A DNA stretch of 64,000 nucleotides from assembly GCA_027355725.1 (NCBI GenBank), contig DAIEHI010000101.1, positions 36,553-100,552 on the forward strand, given 5' to 3'. This DNA is from Acidimicrobiaceae bacterium (GTDB taxonomy: Bacteria; Actinomycetota; Acidimicrobiia; Acidimicrobiales; RAAP-2). Shown here one piece after another: positions 60,331-64,000 of this stretch. Numbering within the stretch: the stretch's first letter is position 1; the number at the start of each line of letters is the position of its first letter. The translations under genes were made by a program, and so were the position numbers. The notes below the pieces were generated by a model. The model did not search any database and was not told the origin of the DNA. It saw only the letters and a program-made list of their open reading frames with translations.

Positions 60331-61899
60331 TCAAGGGTAGTGGTCGGGAAGATCGTTCAAGTACAGCACCCCGTCGCCGGTTATGAGCGCCGAGCGAACC
60401 CACTGCACAGCCTGGTCTCGCGTATCGAATCGGCGCACGGTCCCCTCGTAGCCCATCATCAGAGGTTTTGCATTGGTGCGGCCGACGACGACTAGTTCCG
60501 CTCCGTAGGCGGACACCTTTTTCGCCAAGTTCAGGTTTTCAATGTGTTGATCGTCGCCAAGTTCGATCAATCCGGGCGTCACCACGACCCGACGGCCCTC
60601 GATCGCCAGTGACGCCAAAAGGCGCAACGCCGCAGTCGCGCTGGCGGGATTGGCGTTGAACGTGTCATCAATCACCATGACCCCAGACGGCGCACGCACA
60701 ACGTTCGATCGGTTGGGAACAACCGCGACCTCGGCCAAACCGCCAACGATCTGCTCAACGCTCACGCCGAGCTCCAGCGCGGCACCCACCGCGCACGCGA
60801 GGTTCGTTGGCTGGATTCCCTTCATCGGCGCCATCGTCGAGACGAGCGATTCGTCGACGAACACCCGCCACTCGGTGTCACCGGCAACGACGCGCACTGA
60901 GGCATCGTGGGTTGTCGAACCCACTCGGCGCACGCGCTTACCCTGGGCGATGAGACGCTGCGGCCATTGAGCCAATCGAACGTCGTCAACATTGACAACG
61001 ACCGAGTGTGCGCGTTCAGTGATCTCGAACTTAGCCCTTTCAATGACGTCGAGCGATTTCATGCGCTCGAGGTGCACGGGTCCGATCGCGGTGATGACTG
61101 CGATCTCGGGCGGGCACCACTCACACAGCTGGGCGATCTCACCTTCAGCGAAGGTACCCATCTCGGCGATGAAGATCCCCGTCCCATCGGCCAGGTTCTC
61201 ATTGATGGCCCTCGAGAGTCCCGCGCGATTGTTAAAGCTCCGAGGCGACGCGACGACGTTGCCGTGCGTGCCCAGCAGATCGCGCAGATGGTTCTTGGTT
61301 GATGTCTTGCCGAAAGAACCTGTGATCGCCACCACGCGCGGCTTCACCTTGTTCAATCGTTGTACGGCGAGGTCGACGAACACTTGGGCGCGGCGATTTT
61401 CAATCGGCTGAAGGAGTCTGGTCGTCACGTCGAGTAGCAGCGGTACCGCCCACACCGTGGCGATCGCGAGCAGCCACGGACGTCTCGTGAAGGCTCCCGC
61501 CAGAGCAAAAATGATGGCGAAGGTTGTCGCAACTACGAACACCGTCGTCAGACGTCTCGTCCATTGCAGTGCACTCGTTCGACCTTTGATTGAGAGTCCC
61601 TGAGGGCAGAACACTCCATACCCGACCGAGACCACCGCCGCGAGGACGTCGGCCCTGAGCACGACTGTGATGACGAGCATGATGAGGAAGACGTGTGTCA
61701 ACGTCACCGGGCGACGGAACTTCGATCGATCAATGGACTTCGCCGAGGCCATCTGCGGAGATGACCAGCGAGCGAGGAACCGACGCATGGAGCTCGCCTC
61801 GTAGTGTTCGCGCTGAAGAACGCGCAACCAACGAAGCATCTGGGCGGCGAATGCGGCGCCGAGCGCGAGCGCGAGCACCAGGTCGAAGAAGATCTTCAC
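60331..61899 (-). CDS. murF: MurF-like Mur ligase with N-terminal membrane domain
   Basis: This 522-residue protein has an N-terminal membrane part with four or so helices (about 1-165). A Mur ligase follows: the ATP loop ITGSFGKTSTKNHL, GIFIAEMGTFAEGEI, the HLERMKSLDVI region with the conserved His, and DDTFNANPASATAAL, which is the MurF-type Asp-Asn signature. It would add D-Ala-D-Ala to UDP-MurNAc-tripeptide. Membrane-anchored Mur ligases of this type occur in actinobacteria. The start is GTG. It follows the alpha/beta hydrolase gene by 4 bp. Confidence 0.85.
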   Translation of the reverse strand: MKIFFDLVLALALGAAFAAQMLRWLRVLQREHYEASSMRRFLARWSSPQMASAKSIDRSKFRRPVTLTHVFLIMLVITVVLRADVLAAVVSVGYGVFCPQGLSIKGRTSALQWTRRLTTVFVVATTFAIIFALAGAFTRRPWLLAIATVWAVPLLLDVTTRLLQPIENRRAQVFVDLAVQRLNKVKPRVVAITGSFGKTSTKNHLRDLLGTHGNVVASPRSFNNRAGLSRAINENLADGTGIFIAEMGTFAEGEIAQLCEWCPPEIAVITAIGPVHLERMKSLDVIERAKFEITERAHSVVVNVDDVRLAQWPQRLIAQGKRVRRVGSTTHDASVRVVAGDTEWRVFVDESLVSTMAPMKGIQPTNLACAVGAALELGVSVEQIVGGLAEVAVVPNRSNVVRAPSGVMVIDDTFNANPASATAALRLLASLAIEGRRVVVTPGLIELGDDQHIENLNLAKKVSAYGAELVVVGRTNAKPLMMGYEGTVRRFDTRDQAVQWVRSALITGDGVLYLNDLPDHYP

Positions 61900-61903
61900 G
61901 CCA

Positions 61904-62653
61904 TCACCCGAGCAACTTCTCTACTTCGGCGACCAATTCTTGAGGGGCCTCGATGGGCATCAGATGTCCCACTGACGCTACGACGCGCAGTGAATGCGCA
62001 GAGTGGATGAGATTCTGGGCGCGCTCAGCGACCGCCACTGGCACCTCGGTATCGTGCTCCCCCCACACCAGTGCGACCGGCACCGTTATGTGGGCGAGCT
62101 CGTCTTCGTAACTCTCGTTGACGCTCGCGACCAACACGTCGCGAAGCACCCCAGTGGCGTTTCTATAGTCCAGCGACCCGAAACGCTGGCGCGCGGCCTC
62201 CATTCGCTGCTCGCCAATCATGCCGCGACGGTGCAGTGCACGAATGATGCGATATTGCAGCGGCGGAGCTCCCGATGGGCCGGTGCGCAGTAAGGGGGCA
62301 CCTGTCAACACGACCCCCGCCACGAACTCGGGATGAGTCGCCGCGAGTACGGTGGCGATACGTCCGCCAAAGGAATGGCCAACGAGGATGAGACGCCCAG
62401 CGCTGAGGTCCTTCAAGGGTCCGGCCAGGAGTGTCGCATAGTGGCGCGCGCCACCAGCGACCGTTGGGAGCGGTGATGCCCCAAAACCAGGTAGGTCTAA
62501 TGTCACCGACGCCACCCCTCGATCTGCGAGATTCGTCGCACAGACGGCGAAATCGCGACCTCGCCGACCCCATCCATGGAGCCACACCACGTGAATCGGT
62601 CCGTCGCCGTAAGGCTCACCGAAGAGAGTTCCATCGCCGTAGGCACGCAGCAC
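61904..62653 (-). CDS. Alpha/beta hydrolase
   Basis: This 249-residue protein has the alpha/beta hydrolase fold. VWLHGWGRRGRDF is the oxyanion loop, GHSFGG the nucleophile elbow (Ser), VWGEHDTEVP the Asp and GHLMPIEAP the His. The substrate is unknown; the group includes BioH-, MhpC- and lysophospholipase-like enzymes. The gene opens the minus-strand operon with murF and ddl, but a functional link is not evident. The start is GTG at 62653. Confidence 0.87.
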   Translation of the reverse strand: MLRAYGDGTLFGEPYGDGPIHVVWLHGWGRRGRDFAVCATNLADRGVASVTLDLPGFGASPLPTVAGGARHYATLLAGPLKDLSAGRLILVGHSFGGRIATVLAATHPEFVAGVVLTGAPLLRTGPSGAPPLQYRIIRALHRRGMIGEQRMEAARQRFGSLDYRNATGVLRDVLVASVNESYEDELAHITVPVALVWGEHDTEVPVAVAERAQNLIHSAHSLRVVASVGHLMPIEAPQELVAEVEKLLG

Positions 62654-62725
62654 GCCCTTCAGGATACTGACATGGCGTGGTCCCCTGGAGCCACGTCACT
62701 GCGTGCCGGTAGCGTCATAGTCACA

Positions 62726-64000
62726 ATGAGTGATCAAGTGGCGTTCTCTGAAGACATGTTGGTGGGTCTCACCCCCGAACAGCGTGAGGCTGTCATGTCA
62801 CCTGCGAAGCGCCTCTTAGTACGCGCGACCGCAGGTTCTGGAAAGACCCACGTGCTCACGCTTCGTATCCAACGACGAATCTCTCAAGGTGAGATCGAAC
62901 CCAACCAAGTGCTCGCTATGACCTTCACCAGAAAAGCGGGCGACGAGTTACGGCGACGGCTCTCACGTTCGGGTATCCGCGATATCAGGGCGGGTACGTT
63001 TCACCGTGCGGCGTTGACGCTCGTCAATCAGTACCGAGAGGACCATCACCTCACGCCGCTCGTGATCGAGGCCAATCGACGCCGTCTCGTGACTACACTC
63101 GCCACGCAAGTGAACGCTGCGGGCGAGATTCGACTCGAGGATTGGCAGTTGCCACGGCTCGAACAAGAGATCGGATGGGCGCTCAGCCAAGGCTTCAACG
63201 GTGCGTTGTACGCGAAGAACGCGAAGAAATCTCGAAGGGACGCCCCGTTGTCGCCCGCTCAATTCGCCAATGTCCTCGATCGCTACGTGGGACTGTGCCA
63301 CAGCCGTGGAGTCCTCGATTTCGACCTCCTCTTAAGCGAGGCAATCACGTTGCTTCGCGATGAGCCGAACGTCCTGGCGTCCTTTCGACATCACCACACA
63401 TCGTTGTACGTGGACGAAACCCAAGACATGAACCCGCTGCAATTCATGCTGCTTCGCCACATGGCCGGCGATGATCCCGACCTGTTCTGCGTCGGAGATC
63501 CCAACCAATCGATCTACGGATTCAATGGTGCCAGCCCGCACTTGCTCAGCGAGATCATCCGCACGTGGCCCGACACGCTCGCGCTCGACCTCACCCGCAA
63601 CCACCGTTCAACCGCGAACATCATCGCTGTGGCCAATACGCTGCTCGATGAAGGCGCCCAGGGGATTACGCCGGCGAAGGACCAGGGAGATGTGCCCATG
63701 GTGCGTGCCTACGACACCGACGAGCAAGAGGCATCTCACGTCGCGCGATGGCTCAGTGCGAAACACCAGCCGGGAAGTCCGTGGCGAACAATGGCCGTCT
63801 TGGCTCGCACCAACGCGCAGCTGGAATTGTTGGCCAGCCACCTCGATGCGCTCGACATACCTTACGAACGACGTGGGCCTGAGCACTCCCCCGCTTCAGA
63901 CCTGGCGAACGCTAACGAAGCGTGGTCTAGACAGCTTGACGACGACCACATCGATGCGGTGGCCTTGTCGACAATCCACCGTGCCAAGGGTCTCGAATTT
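62726..64000 (+). CDS. UvrD/PcrA-like helicase, N-terminal 425 residues (runs off the window), 2B region apparently absent
   Basis: This partial protein is a superfamily 1 DNA helicase. TPEQREAV is the Q motif, ATAGSGKT (residues 34-41) Walker A, MTFTRKAGDEL motif Ia, YVDETQDMNPLQ motif II, GDPNQSIYGF motif III and LARTNAQL motif IV. Only about 50 residues later comes TIHRAKGLEF (motif V), where UvrD, Rep and PcrA have the 150-residue or so 2B domain between these motifs. The frame is open and continuous, so this is a real deletion, not a frameshift. ATG 62726 is 72 bp from the divergent hydrolase gene. Motif VI lies outside the window. Confidence 0.85.
   Translation, partial: MSDQVAFSEDMLVGLTPEQREAVMSPAKRLLVRATAGSGKTHVLTLRIQRRISQGEIEPNQVLAMTFTRKAGDELRRRLSRSGIRDIRAGTFHRAALTLVNQYREDHHLTPLVIEANRRRLVTTLATQVNAAGEIRLEDWQLPRLEQEIGWALSQGFNGALYAKNAKKSRRDAPLSPAQFANVLDRYVGLCHSRGVLDFDLLLSEAITLLRDEPNVLASFRHHHTSLYVDETQDMNPLQFMLLRHMAGDDPDLFCVGDPNQSIYGFNGASPHLLSEIIRTWPDTLALDLTRNHRSTANIIAVANTLLDEGAQGITPAKDQGDVPMVRAYDTDEQEASHVARWLSAKHQPGSPWRTMAVLARTNAQLELLASHLDALDIPYERRGPEHSPASDLANANEAWSRQLDDDHIDAVALSTIHRAKGLEF

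Overview
The window looks like the chromosome of a high-to-moderate GC actinomycete (phylum Actinomycetota), probably a lineage close to Acidimicrobiia. The phylum call rests on several points: an ArsR plus hydrogenase-like operon with the gene order of Mycobacterium tuberculosis Rv0081-Rv0087, the zinc-ribbon/histidine-phosphatase gene pair, a membrane-bound BTAD-type regulator, a Kdp locus with KdpF, and frequent GTG starts with apparently leaderless promoters (consensus-like -10 boxes 6-9 nt before the start codon). The class-level call is only an impression. Genes are densely packed, mostly in operons with ATGA or TAATG overlaps. There is no rRNA, CRISPR array or insertion sequence, and only one tRNA.

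Layout. 0-8 kb holds housekeeping and redox genes: a partial aldo/keto reductase, a hemolysin III-type membrane protein, a five-gene coupled operon (PhzF-like, PNPOx-like, Nudix, C4 zinc ribbon, histidine phosphatase), a nuclease-fold phosphodiesterase, an MFS transporter and a zinc-independent medium-chain reductase. 8-18.2 kb is a high-affinity K+ uptake locus: a 27-aa micro-ORF, kdpF, kdpA, kdpB, kdpC, a kinase-less DUF4118 protein and kdpD on the minus strand, with a second DUF4118 histidine kinase and kdpE divergent on the plus strand. 18.5-26 kb encodes a complete complex-I/group-4-hydrogenase-like membrane complex behind an ArsR regulator. Its catalytic-site subunit lacks all four [NiFe] cysteines, so it is an Ehr-type complex rather than a hydrogenase. 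An ABC exporter pair follows.

28.2-42.7 kb is a surface-polysaccharide region: a GH18-like protein, two paralogous GH16-like exported proteins facing each other across about 10 kb, several GT2 glycosyltransferases (including a GT2-GT2 fusion paralogous to the single GT2 gene), a Wzx-like flippase, a hexapeptide acyltransferase, polytopic membrane proteins and a GalE-like epimerase. The layout is roughly mirror-symmetric (GH16>, GT2> ... <GT2-GT2, <GT2-fusion, <GH16).

43-52.5 kb holds small metabolic and regulatory units: SRPBCC, SDR, MarR with a CLC chloride channel, acyl-CoA dehydrogenase and a CMD-family protein. It continues with two tandem paralogous exported proteins divergent from a GntR regulator (both with leaderless promoters sharing one palindromic -10) and an RHH-Doc toxin-antitoxin module with a clear operator. 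52.6-64 kb holds tRNA-Val, a 43-aa basic micropeptide gene, a CHAD protein, an inositol-monophosphatase-family enzyme, several actinobacterial unknowns, a Thr/Ser-rich exported protein, a membrane BTAD regulator, a peptidoglycan precursor pair (Ddl and membrane-anchored MurF-like), an alpha/beta hydrolase, and the start of a UvrD-like helicase whose 2B region appears to be missing.

The most unusual items are the NiFe-less hydrogenase-like complex with its ArsR operator, the three DUF4118 sensors in one kdp locus, the mirror-image GH16/GT2 polysaccharide region, the shared -10 divergent leaderless promoter, the micropeptides, and the 2B-less UvrD-like gene.
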